Source: Collinsella aerofaciens (GTDB taxonomy: Bacteria; Actinomycetota; Coriobacteriia; Coriobacteriales; Coriobacteriaceae). From it: 64,000 nt of DNA. The stretch lies in NCBI RefSeq assembly GCF_902364945.1, contig NZ_CABJFS010000001.1, positions 124,001-188,000 on the forward strand. Reading direction: 5' to 3'. Shown here piece after piece: positions 17,343 to 27,438 of this stretch. Below the pieces are notes generated by a model. The model was not told the DNA's origin. It made no database searches and saw nothing but the letters and a program-made list of their open reading frames with translations. The position numbers and the translations under genes are program-made. The number at the start of each line of letters is the position of its first letter. The stretch's first letter is position 1.

Positions 17343-18549
17343 AGTTGCCGTAACCTCCCCTCTCCTGGTCGCGGATAACGTGGCCGCCCTCGAGGGCGAT
17401 CACGCGACGGTGCATGCTATCGACCATCTCGCGGTCGTGCGTGGCGACGATCACGGTGGTGCCGGTGCGGTTAATACGCTCGAGCAGCTTCATGATGCCC
17501 AGCGAGATCGCCGGGTCGAGGTTACCCGTGGGCTCGTCGCAGATCAGCAGCGGCGGACGGTTGACCATAGCGCGGGCGACGGCAACGCGCTGCTGCTCGC
17601 CACCGGAAAGCTGGTCGGGCAGCGAGTCCATCTGATCGGCCAGACCGACCAGACGCAGCACCTCGGGCACCTGGCTGCGAATGACGCCCTTGGGCTTGCC
17701 GATGCACTGCAGGGCAAACGCCACGTTTTCGTAGGCGGTCTTTTGCGGCAGAAGCTTAAAGTCCTGGAACACAGCGCCAATCTGGCGGCGCAGGAACGGA
17801 ACCTTGCGGTTCTTGATCTTCATGAGGTCCTGACCGGCAACCAGGATGCGACCGCTCGTCGGCTTGACGTCGCGGTTGAGCGTCGACAGCAGCGTGGTCT
17901 TACCCGAGCCGGAGTGACCGACCAGGAAGACGAACTCGCCCGGATAGATCTCGATGTTGATGTCGTCGAGTGCAGGCTTGTTGGGCTGTGCCGGATAGAT
18001 CTTGGTGACATGCTCCATAAGGATGACGGGCTCGACACCGGCCTGCTTGGCCATCTTCTTGCGGCTGGCCTGCGGATCGATGGGCGCAAACACCGACGTA
18101 AAATCGGGGTTGTTGAGCGCGTTATCGAGGCTTGCGACCTCGGCGGCCTGATCGCTCTCGACCACCGGGGCAGCAGGCTGCGTGGGATCGGGAATAGCGG
18201 CAAAGAGACCGGACTGCGCAGGCTGAGGAACCGGCGTCGCAGGGGCCATGGGGTCGGGAATGCCGGCCATGGTAGGCTGCGGCGTGGCGGCGCCAGCCTG
18301 AGGCTGCTCCACGCGAGCGGTCACGGCCTGAACGGGCTCAAAACCCGCCGTGCCGGAAAGCGCGACATCGCTGGTGGGATTGTAGGCAAAGGGATCGGAT
18401 GCCGGCTGTGCCTGATCTGCCGGCTGAGCGGGGGCCTGAGCAACAGGCTGGCCCTCTGAATCCGGAGTGGCGAAACGGCTGCCCTGGACGCCTGTCTGCG
18501 TCTTGGGGGCATCATCGCCCGCACCGGAGGTACGGAAGTGGTTACCCAC
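17329..18549 (-). CDS. ftsE: Cell division ATP-binding protein FtsE with long N-terminal extension
   Basis: A 406-residue protein. The C-terminal 230 residues are a normal FtsE ATPase: Walker A GHSGSGKTT at 211-219, signature LSGGEQQR, Walker B LLICDEPTGNLD, and a following ATHD histidine loop. The first 172 residues are a Pro/Ala/Gln-rich, apparently disordered leader, not present in the usual 225-230 residue FtsE. The start is a GTG at 18549 with AAGGAG upstream; the frame is continuous and shows no sign of a second gene. It drives FtsX at the septum. The leader could mediate protein contacts; that is speculation. Confidence 0.95.
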   Translation of the reverse strand: MGNHFRTSGAGDDAPKTQTGVQGSRFATPDSEGQPVAQAPAQPADQAQPASDPFAYNPTSDVALSGTAGFEPVQAVTARVEQPQAGAATPQPTMAGIPDPMAPATPVPQPAQSGLFAAIPDPTQPAAPVVESDQAAEVASLDNALNNPDFTSVFAPIDPQASRKKMAKQAGVEPVILMEHVTKIYPAQPNKPALDDINIEIYPGEFVFLVGHSGSGKTTLLSTLNRDVKPTSGRILVAGQDLMKIKNRKVPFLRRQIGAVFQDFKLLPQKTAYENVAFALQCIGKPKGVIRSQVPEVLRLVGLADQMDSLPDQLSGGEQQRVAVARAMVNRPPLLICDEPTGNLDPAISLGIMKLLERINRTGTTVIVATHDREMVDSMHRRVIALEGGHVIRDQERGGYGNYGTN

Positions 18550-18652
18550 TGGTGCTCCTTATCGTCGTGCGTTTAAACTACATGAGCGCTTTGTATTTTA
18601 GCAGCATTAGCTTTGCTGCACATAAGAAGCATGGCGGGGTTTGGGTCTCACC

Positions 18653-18780
18653 GGCCGGGCGCAGGGTTACCTCCCAAATCGTCCTCGCGCATGGCCGGCA
18701 TTTGTCCTGCTCCTGCGGAGCTGCGGACAAACGCCGGCCTGCGCTGCGGAAAGATTTGGGAGGTAACCCTGCGCCCGGCC
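18653..18780. repeat. Long 128-bp palindrome
   Basis: Outer arms 18653-18680 and 18753-18780 are perfect 28-bp reverse complements (core GGGCGCAGGGTTACCTCCCA). Inner arms 18693-18707 and 18725-18739 (GGCCGGCATTTGTCC against GGACAAACGCCGGCC) pair with one mismatch. No flanking target duplication or T-run is evident. It could be a MITE-like or REP-like element or a structured RNA. Confidence 0.93.
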
Positions 18781-18920
18781 TGCGGCTACTATGGGGCCGA
18801 CGCACCAACTTGAGATGCTGCGCATACAAAGTTGGAAGGGTCTGAATTGCACTTTGTTGGGATGGGCCCGTTTCCCCATGGGAACTTTGCTTGGCAGGAC
18901 TCTAATTTAAATTCAGCATA

Positions 18921-18953
18921 AACAGGGGCGCCCTCTTTGAGGACGCCCCTGTT
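18921..18953 (-). terminator. Intrinsic terminator of the transketolase operon
   Basis: AACAGGGGCG pairs with CGCCCCTGTT; the minus strand continues TTTATGC. It lies 47 bp past the transketolase stop. Confidence 0.75.
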
Positions 18954-18999
18954 CTGGCTTGTTTGCGGTTGTCGAAGCGATGCTTTGCCTCGTCTTGCC

Positions 19000-19941
19000 C
19001 TAGGCCAAGAACTCCTTGGTGGTCGCCACGATGTTGGCGGCGTCCAGGCCGTACTTGTGCAGGAGCTCGGCACCCGGGCCAGACTCGCCGAAGGTGTCGT
19101 TGACGCCGATCTTCTTGAGCGGCGTCGGGCACTGCTCGCACAGGACGTCGGCAACGGCGCTGCCCAGGCCACCGATCACGGAGTGCTCCTCGACGGTCAC
19201 GACGTGGCCGGTCTTGGTGGCGCTCTTGACGATCAGATCGGCATCGATGGGCTTGATGGTGTGCATGTTGATGACCTCGGCGTCGATGCCCTCGGCAACG
19301 AGCTGCTCGGCGGCCTCGAGAGCCTCGCCGACCATCAGGCCGCAGGCGATGATGGTCACATCGGCGCCCTCGCGCATGACAATGCCCTTACCCAACTCGA
19401 ACTTGTAGGTCTCGGGGTCGTTGATAACCGGCGAGGCCAAACGGGCGAAGCGCATGTACACCGGACCGTCGCACTCGTAGGCGGCGCGCGTCACGGCGCG
19501 GGCCTCCACGTCGTCGGCGGGAACAATTACGGTCATGCCGGGGATGACGCGCATGAGGGCGATATCCTCGCAGCACTGGTGCGTGGCGCCGTCCTCGCCC
19601 ACCGAGATGCCGGCGTGCGTGGCACCGATCTTAACGTTGAGGTGCGGGTAGCCGATGGAGTTGCGGACCTGCTCAAAGGCGCGACCGGCAGCGAACATGG
19701 CAAAGGTACTCGCGAAGGCAACACGACCAGTGGTCGCGATACCGGCGGCGACGCCCATCAGGTTGCTCTCGGCGATACCCACGTCGAAGAAGCGGTCGGG
19801 GCAAGCGGCCTTAAACTTACCGGTCTGCGTGGCGGCGGCCAGGTCGGCGTCGAGGACCACAAAGTCATCGTGCTCGTTGGCGAGCTCGACGAGGGCCTCG
19901 CCGTAGCTTACACGCGTGGCGATTTTCTTGACGTCTGCCAT
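19000..19941 (-). CDS. Transketolase, C-terminal subunit
   Basis: A 313-residue protein covering the pyrimidine-binding and C-terminal domains of transketolase. DVGIAESNLMGVAAG carries the glutamate that activates thiamine diphosphate. It is followed by TFAMFAAGRAFEQVRNSI, THAGISVGEDGATHQ and the C-terminal domain with VVTVEEHSVIGGLGSAV. The N-terminal half is encoded by the preceding gene, one base away, so the two subunits form one enzyme of the non-oxidative pentose phosphate pathway. The ATG at 19941 follows GGAG within the upstream gene's end. Confidence 0.95.
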   Translation of the reverse strand: MADVKKIATRVSYGEALVELANEHDDFVVLDADLAAATQTGKFKAACPDRFFDVGIAESNLMGVAAGIATTGRVAFASTFAMFAAGRAFEQVRNSIGYPHLNVKIGATHAGISVGEDGATHQCCEDIALMRVIPGMTVIVPADDVEARAVTRAAYECDGPVYMRFARLASPVINDPETYKFELGKGIVMREGADVTIIACGLMVGEALEAAEQLVAEGIDAEVINMHTIKPIDADLIVKSATKTGHVVTVEEHSVIGGLGSAVADVLCEQCPTPLKKIGVNDTFGESGPGAELLHKYGLDAANIVATTKEFLA

Positions 19942-19942
19942 C

Positions 19943-20773
19943 CTAGAGCTCCTCTCCGGCGGCCGTGAGCTCTGCCATGGCCTGCTCAAACTGTTCATCG
20001 TTGGGGGCCTTGCCGTGCCAACCAACCTGGTTCTCCATAAAGGACACGCCCTTGCCCTTTGTGGTCTCGGCGATAATGGCGGTCGGCTGCCCCTTGGTGG
20101 CGCGAGCCTCGGCAAAGGCGGCGCGGATCTGGTCGAAGTCGTTGCCGTCGGCGAGCTCAACCACGTGGAACTTGAACGCGCGGAACTTGTCGGCGAGCGG
20201 CATGGGGTCGTTGACCTCCTCGACGGGACCGTCAATCTGAAGGCCGTTGTGGTCGACGATCACGCAGAGGTTATCGAGATGCTGGTTGCCGGCAAACATG
20301 GCGGCCTCCCAGACCTGGCCCTCCTCGCTCTCGCCATCACCCAGCAGGGCGTACGTGCGATAAGTATCGCCCCAGTGCTTGGCGGCAACGGCCATGCCCA
20401 CGGCGGCGGAAATGCCCTGGCCGAGCGAGCCGGTGGACATGTCGACGCCCGGGGTGTCGTTCATGTTGGGGTGACCCTGCAGGTGGCTGCCGATGTGGCG
20501 CAGCGTCTCAAGATCCTCCTTGGGGAAGAACCCGCGCTCGGCGAGCACGGCGTACAGGCCCGGAGCGCAATGGCCCTTGGAGAGCACAAAACGGTCGCGA
20601 TCGGCCTTGCGGGGATCGGACGGGTCGACGTTCATTTCCTCAAAGTACAGATAGGTCATGATGTCGGCAGCACCGAGCGAACCGCCCGGATGGCCGGACT
20701 TGGCAGCGTGCACGCCGGTGACGATGCCCTTCCTTACCTCGTTGGCAACCTTTTTGAGCTCTTCGTCGCTCAT
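19943..20773 (-). CDS. Transketolase, N-terminal subunit
   Basis: A 276-residue thiamine diphosphate-binding subunit. SGHPGGSLGAADI and SKGHCAPGLYAVLAE are the usual N-terminal motifs. The cofactor motif starts at GDGESEEGQVWEAAMFA and ends at VDHNGLQ. Split transketolases are common in anaerobes and actinobacteria. The ATG at 20773 has AAGGAAGG-like sequence upstream. About 200 bp of upstream sequence probably holds the promoter. Confidence 0.95.
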   Translation of the reverse strand: MSDEELKKVANEVRKGIVTGVHAAKSGHPGGSLGAADIMTYLYFEEMNVDPSDPRKADRDRFVLSKGHCAPGLYAVLAERGFFPKEDLETLRHIGSHLQGHPNMNDTPGVDMSTGSLGQGISAAVGMAVAAKHWGDTYRTYALLGDGESEEGQVWEAAMFAGNQHLDNLCVIVDHNGLQIDGPVEEVNDPMPLADKFRAFKFHVVELADGNDFDQIRAAFAEARATKGQPTAIIAETTKGKGVSFMENQVGWHGKAPNDEQFEQAMAELTAAGEEL

Positions 20774-20980
20774 TGTGCCTTCCTTTCATCCTCTTTAGAC
20801 AAGATGCGCACGGCACCGAAGGTAATCCCAACACAGCCGCAATGCACGTACGTCATTCATTATGCTGGAAACTGATGGCTTTACCAGAGTTTTTATCATT
20901 ATTTGAACAATTTAGCAGGCAGAACCGCTGATGAAACGGTTTATCAATGTGAACGTCTTTTGGATGGAACGCGGTCGCCC

Positions 20981-21871
20981 CTACGCGCTAATGTCCTTGA
21001 ATCCCTCGCCGAAGGCTTCCGTAACGTCAGCGACCGTCACAATGGCGTGAGGATCGCGCTCGCGCACGATCGTCTTAAGGGTATTGAGCTCTCGACGGCT
21101 CACGATGACCATGATCACCGGCTTCTCGGCACCCGAATACATGCCAGTCGCCTTAAACTTGGTACAACCACGACCCAGGCCATACATAATATCGGCAGCG
21201 ATATCAGGGAACTTGTCCGAGATGATGAGTACCATACGACGCTTGTTGCCGCCATCGACCACGGCATCGATCACGTAGCCGCTAATGACCATCGAAAGGC
21301 CTGCATATAGTGCATTTTCGATTGAAAAGACCGGAGCCGACAGCGCACATACGGCAACATCGATCGCCATGACGGTCGAGCCCACGGGCAGCGAGGTATT
21401 ACGCGAGATGATTTGGCCAATCGTGTCCGAGCCGCCGGTGTTGGCGCCGGCGCGCAGCACCATGCCATAACCGATGCCCGTGATGATGCCGCCCCACATA
21501 GCGGGCAGCATCAGATCGGCATGTGCCAGCGGCGCCACAAACGGAGCGAACAGGTCGGTGAAAAAGCCCAGCAGCACAAAGCCTGTCGCCGTCTGCACCA
21601 CGTAGAACATGCCGCCCTCGCGCATAACGACCAGCAGCAGCAAGGCGTTCATCACGATCGTCTGAATACCAACGGGAAGCGATAGACCGCGCGATGCGCC
21701 GACCGCCTGGATAATGGTGGCAAGGCCCGTAACGCCACCGGCAGCAAGGCCGTTAGGAATCAAAAACAGGTCGGTCGCAATAGCGGCCAGAGCGCACCCC
21801 AACATAATCTGGGGCAGGTCGTGAAAGAAGTTCATCGAAAGAATGCGCTTAATGTCCAGACGATATGCCAT
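20981..21871 (-). CDS. YitT family membrane protein (DUF2179)
   Basis: A 296-residue protein with about six hydrophobic segments (residues roughly 15-200) and a C-terminal soluble domain of the DUF2179 type (GRGCTKFKATGMYSG followed by VIMVIVSRRELN). FLIPNGLAAGGVTGLATI and LRAGANTGGSDTIGQII are characteristic. The family's substrate is unknown. The ATG at 21871 follows GGGAGGC. It is a single gene, with a terminator of the upstream prfB directly before it. Confidence 0.92.
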   Translation of the reverse strand: MAYRLDIKRILSMNFFHDLPQIMLGCALAAIATDLFLIPNGLAAGGVTGLATIIQAVGASRGLSLPVGIQTIVMNALLLLVVMREGGMFYVVQTATGFVLLGFFTDLFAPFVAPLAHADLMLPAMWGGIITGIGYGMVLRAGANTGGSDTIGQIISRNTSLPVGSTVMAIDVAVCALSAPVFSIENALYAGLSMVISGYVIDAVVDGGNKRRMVLIISDKFPDIAADIMYGLGRGCTKFKATGMYSGAEKPVIMVIVSRRELNTLKTIVRERDPHAIVTVADVTEAFGEGFKDISA

Positions 21872-21886
21872 GCTGCCTCCCTCAAA

Positions 21887-21912
21887 AAAGCGCACCCCAT
21901 CGGATGCGCTTT
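21887..21912 (-). terminator. Intrinsic terminator after prfB
   Basis: On the minus strand AAAGCGCA pairs with TGCGCTTT, followed by TTTGAGGG. It lies between prfB and the YitT gene. Confidence 0.8.
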
Positions 21913-22036
21913 GAACTTCTTCTTGTATTCGATTCTACCGATTCGCCGGACAAAAACCACCCCTGCGCAGGGTTTATTCCGAATACAAACCCGTCCAACC
22001 GTTGGGCTTAGCATCGGCTTGAAGCCGCCCGATGTT

Positions 22037-23184
22037 TTAGATCTCCGAGCCTTCTACATCGGCGTTGCCGGTAGTCCAACGGTGATAGCCAATCACAAAC
22101 GGATCCAAATCGCCATCGTCAAGAACGGCCTCGACGTTGCTGGTCTCCACACCCGAGCGCAGATCCTTGACCATCTGGTACGGGTAGAGCACGTAGCTGC
22201 GAATCTGGTTGCCAAAACCGATCGTGGTTTTGGGTCCGCGAATCTCATCGAGCGCCTCGGCGCGCTTCTCGAGCTCAATCTCGTACAGGCGAGCCTTGAG
22301 GATCTGCATGCACGCGGCCTTGTTCTGGATCTGGCTGCGCTCGTTTTGGCAGGTAACCACAATGCCACTGGGAAAATGCGTCACGCGCACGGCGGAGTCG
22401 GTGGTGTTAACGCCCTGACCGCCCGGGCCGCTCGCGTGGTACACGTCCACGCGGATGTCATCGGGACTGATCTCGATGTCGATATCATCGGGTAGCACGG
22501 GGATGACCTCGACGCCAGCGAACGTGGTCTGGCGGCGCTTCTTGTCGTCGGTGGGGCTAATTCGTACCAGGCGGTGCACACCGGCCTCGGCGCGCAGCAT
22601 GCCAAATGCGTCCTTGCCCTCGACGGTAAAGGTCGCGCGGTCGATGCCGATGACCTCAGCAGCGGGGCAGTCGTTAATCGTGACCTTCCAGCCGCGACGC
22701 TGGCAGTACTTCATGTACATCTTAAAGAGCATGAAGGTCCAGTCCTGGGCCTCCAGACCACCCTGTCCGGGCTTGATGGTCACAATGGCATCGCCGTGAT
22801 CGAACTCACCGGTAAACCAGCTCGAAAGCTCAAGCTCATCGATGGCACGGGCCAGGCGCTCAGCCGTGGCTGTAGCCTCCTCGCGAAGGGCGGCGGCATC
22901 GGGGTCATCCCCCATCTCCTCGGCAAGCTCCAGCGCGGCGCGGGCATCGGAAAGCTCGCCGCGCGCGTTGTCCACGGCGGCGATATCTTCCTTGGTGCGC
23001 GCGATTTCCTCCATGGTGGCACGGGCGGCGTCGGCATCATCCCAAAAGCCGGGGGCCACGCTTTTGGCCTCGAGCTCGGTCACGCGCGTGCGCTTTTCGT
23101 CCAAGTGGAGATACGACTCGACCTCGCCGAGCCGGTCCGCAAACGCGTCCAGCTCGGCGGGCGTTACCTCTAAAGCCTCAGCCA

Positions 23185-23185
<1 letters not shown>
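22037..23185 (-). CDS. prfB: Peptide chain release factor 2
   Basis: A 382-residue class I release factor. The catalytic GGQ is at residues 255-257 in SGPGGQGVN, and NERSQIQNK is the usual RF2/RF1 segment. In RF2 the stop-codon tripeptide is normally SPF; here residues 210-212 read SPT (RISPTDDKKRRQTTF), an unusual substitution. The programmed frameshift found in many prfB genes is absent: the frame is continuous through ESYLHLDEK, where the shift site would be. The ATG at 23185 overlaps the secA stop by one base (TAATG), so the two are coupled. Confidence 0.96.
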
Positions 23186-25992
<2,807 letters not shown>

Positions 25993-26120
25993 GTGGTTTT
26001 CCTTTTTGGCCATCGCCCACGCCGTGCAGCTGCGGGCGAGTTAAACACAGATGATTGTACTTTAGCCAAACAAGGCGCGGCCTATGCGGTCGACCTCGAC
26101 CGCCACGTAATAACTATGAC

Positions 26121-26161
26121 CAACCTGCCACAATGGGACAGGTTTATTTTGGCAAGTTTTA
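26121..26161. repeat. 41-bp repeat (GGGACAGGTTTATTTTGG family), copy 2
   Basis: Matches the repeat at 13993-14032 in the same orientation, including an identical 18-base core GGGACAGGTTTATTTTGG. The outer imperfect arms are preserved. It is intergenic. Confidence 0.85.
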
Positions 26162-26231
26162 TCTGAGCAAACGCCGCCTCTCTGCCATGTGGTGCCACGA
26201 GGACAGGTTAGCTTGCACCAATAAAAAGAAA

Positions 26232-26264
26232 AGGGCCGCGCACCCAAATGGATGCACGGCCCTC
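26232..26264 (-). terminator. Intrinsic terminator of rpmE
   Basis: AGGGCCG pairs with CGGCCCT on a longer stem; the minus strand continues with TTTTCTTTTT. It lies 36 bp past the rpmE stop. Confidence 0.8.
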
Positions 26265-26299
26265 ATGCCATGAATGCGAGTGATTCCGCGGCGAGCTAT

Positions 26300-26725
26300 T
26301 TACTCAGCAGCCTCGGTGGTCTCGGCCTCGGCAGCGGCCTCCTCGACGGGAGCCTCTGCGGGAGCCTCGGCGGCCTGCTTGGCAGCCTCCTCGGCAAACT
26401 TAGCGGCACGCTTAGCCTTCTCGGCAGCCTTAGCCTCAGCGGCGGCCTTGCGAGCGGCCTCGGCCTCAGCAGCCTTGGCGGCCTTGGCAGCCTTGGCCTC
26501 CTCAGCCTTCTTGAGCTGGGCGGCAGCGGCGCCACCGAACTTGTCGGCGAAGCGCTGGACGCGTCCACCGGTGTCGACGAACTTCTGCTGGCCGGTGTAG
26601 AACGGGTGGCACTCGTTGCAAAGCTCAACCTTCATCTCGGACACGGTAGCGTGCGTCTTGAAGGTGTTGCCGCAGGAGCACGTCACCGTGCACTCGACAT
26701 ACTGGGGATGGATACCCTGCTTCAT
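26300..26725 (-). CDS. rpmE: 50S ribosomal protein L31 with Ala/Glu/Lys-rich tail
   Basis: A 141-residue protein. The first 70 residues are L31 of the zinc-binding type, with Cys16, Cys18, Cys36 and Cys39 and the ending [11 protein letters not shown] further 70 residues form a low-complexity tail of Ala, Glu and Lys, probably helical at first and Pro/Glu-rich at the end. Usual L31 is about 70 residues, so the protein is twice its normal length. The frame is continuous to a TAA. The ATG at 26725 follows AAGGAG. Confidence 0.95.
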   Translation of the reverse strand: MKQGIHPQYVECTVTCSCGNTFKTHATVSEMKVELCNECHPFYTGQQKFVDTGGRVQRFADKFGGAAAAQLKKAEEAKAAKAAKAAEAEAARKAAAEAKAAEKAKRAAKFAEEAAKQAAEAPAEAPVEEAAAEAETTEAAE

Positions 26726-26748
26726 GGTAGGACTCCTTATTGGTCAGG

Positions 26749-26797
26749 CGCTGGTTACCGATCAGCGCATAAGGCGTCTTGGTTTCCGACCAAGACA
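26749..26797 (-). promoter_or_regulatory. Two small hairpins in the rpmE leader
   Basis: Upstream of rpmE on its own strand, GCGCTG pairs with CAGCGC (26749-26769) and GTCTTGGT with ACCAAGAC (26777-26797). They fall where an autogenous ribosomal-protein leader would lie, but no known L31 leader was recognised. Confidence 0.35.
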
Positions 26798-26950
26798 ACA
26801 AACTCGGCTATGGTACCACGGCGCCGCGTGTCCCACAAAAGGTTCACGGTCTTTTCGGAACGACACGAATCTGACCCATCGAAACACATCTCCACCGTTC
26901 CTTCAACTGGGAAAATGCCGTCCCCGGGGCCTGAGAAGGGCCCCGGGGAC

Positions 26951-27013
26951 GTTCGACTGACTGCGGGAACGGCCTTTCCGCTCAATGTGTTCGGCTGAGA
27001 TCGGAAATCAACC
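26951..27013 (+). repeat. 63-bp direct repeat, left copy (candidate attachment site)
   Basis: Identical at 61 of 63 positions to 34163-34225 and in the same orientation, 7,212 bp apart. It contains GTTCGRCTGA twice in direct orientation, 38 bp apart. A tyrosine integrase remnant lies close to the other copy, so these may be attL and attR; a dispersed repeat is the alternative. Confidence 0.85.
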
Positions 27014-27047
27014 AAACTGAACTAGGTTCAGTTGACATGGTTAAAAA

Positions 27048-27077
27048 CGAGGGGCGACGCTTTTGCGTCACCCCTCG
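27048..27077 (-). terminator. Intrinsic terminator of the ABC island operon
   Basis: CGAGGGGTGACGC pairs with GCGTCGCCCCTCG around TTTT or AAAA, with TTTTT following on the minus strand. It lies 16 bp past the stop of the small exported protein. Confidence 0.88.
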
Positions 27078-27092
27078 TCCCGGCCGGTTGCT

Positions 27093-27437
27093 TTAGTTGT
27101 ACACACGGTAGTTACACTTGAACTGGGTTATGTGTCCATAGTTGGAGCGGTACCAACCCGACGTATAGCTGATTGCCTCTGCGCCTAGATAGTCGTAGCC
27201 CTTGTTGTAGCGAAGCTGACGGTAGATCGTGTCGTACTCTGCTACGTAAAACGTGTCTCCAGAGAAGGCTTTGTACCGGTCCTTAACCGTCGAAGCCATG
27301 TACGCGGGTTCGACATCGCCTTTCTCCCCGTTGAGCGCATAGACGGGTGCCGCGATTCCGCATAAAGCCGTTGCCACGAGGATGGCGTAGACAGCCATGC
27401 GCGACGGATTGGACTTCAGCTGTTCAAATAGTTTCAT
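27093..27437 (-). CDS. Small exported protein of the ABC island
   Basis: A 114-residue protein with a basic N-terminus, a hydrophobic segment at about residues 14-32 and APVYA at 30-34 as a plausible signal peptidase site. The mature part is rich in Tyr, Asn and Gly, has one Cys near the end, and closes with NYRVYN. The ATG at 27437 follows GAGG that lies inside the end of the permease-ATPase fusion gene; there is one base between stop and start, implying coupling. The size, signal and aromatic C-terminus recall lactococcin 972-type secreted peptides that travel with ABC genes, but that resemblance is weak. It could be the transported substrate or an accessory factor. Confidence 0.75.
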   Translation of the reverse strand: MKLFEQLKSNPSRMAVYAILVATALCGIAAPVYALNGEKGDVEPAYMASTVKDRYKAFSGDTFYVAEYDTIYRQLRYNKGYDYLGAEAISYTSGWYRSNYGHITQFKCNYRVYN

Positions 27438-27438
27438 G

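Larger units (their letters stand above)
18550..18999. other. Non-coding interval between transketolase and ftsE
   Basis: It contains a 128-bp palindrome (18653-18780) and a terminator (18921-18953). Small open frames here arise from the palindrome on both strands and have no ribosome sites. The segment 18781-18920 has no recognised feature; the ftsE promoter should lie in 18550-18650. Confidence 0.6.
25993..26299. other. Non-coding interval between rpmE and secA
   Basis: It holds a 41-bp dispersed repeat (26121-26161) and the rpmE terminator (26232-26264). The likely secA promoter lies in 25995-26120; TTGTAC and related AT-rich bases at 26050-26065 are noted but not claimed. No gene is visible. 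Confidence 0.55.
26726..27092. other. Non-coding interval between the ABC island and rpmE
   Basis: It contains the rpmE leader hairpins, a strong GC hairpin at 26919-26951 (CGTCCCCGGGGCC pairing with its complement, no T-run), the left 63-bp direct repeat and a terminator. A minus-strand open frame over 26755-27015 is largely a translation of the direct repeat and is not called. Confidence 0.6.

Noticed and set aside
17380..18459. A 359-codon plus-strand open frame opposite ftsE
   Set aside because: Shadow of ftsE; no ribosome site or known motif.
18578..18879. Several small open frames on both strands
   Set aside because: They arise from the perfect palindrome at 18653-18780.
26755..27015. 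A minus-strand open frame, similar to another at 34108-34353
   Set aside because: The shared part is only the translated 63-bp direct repeat, and there is no ribosome site. Similar translations in other genomes would reflect the repeat, not a protein.
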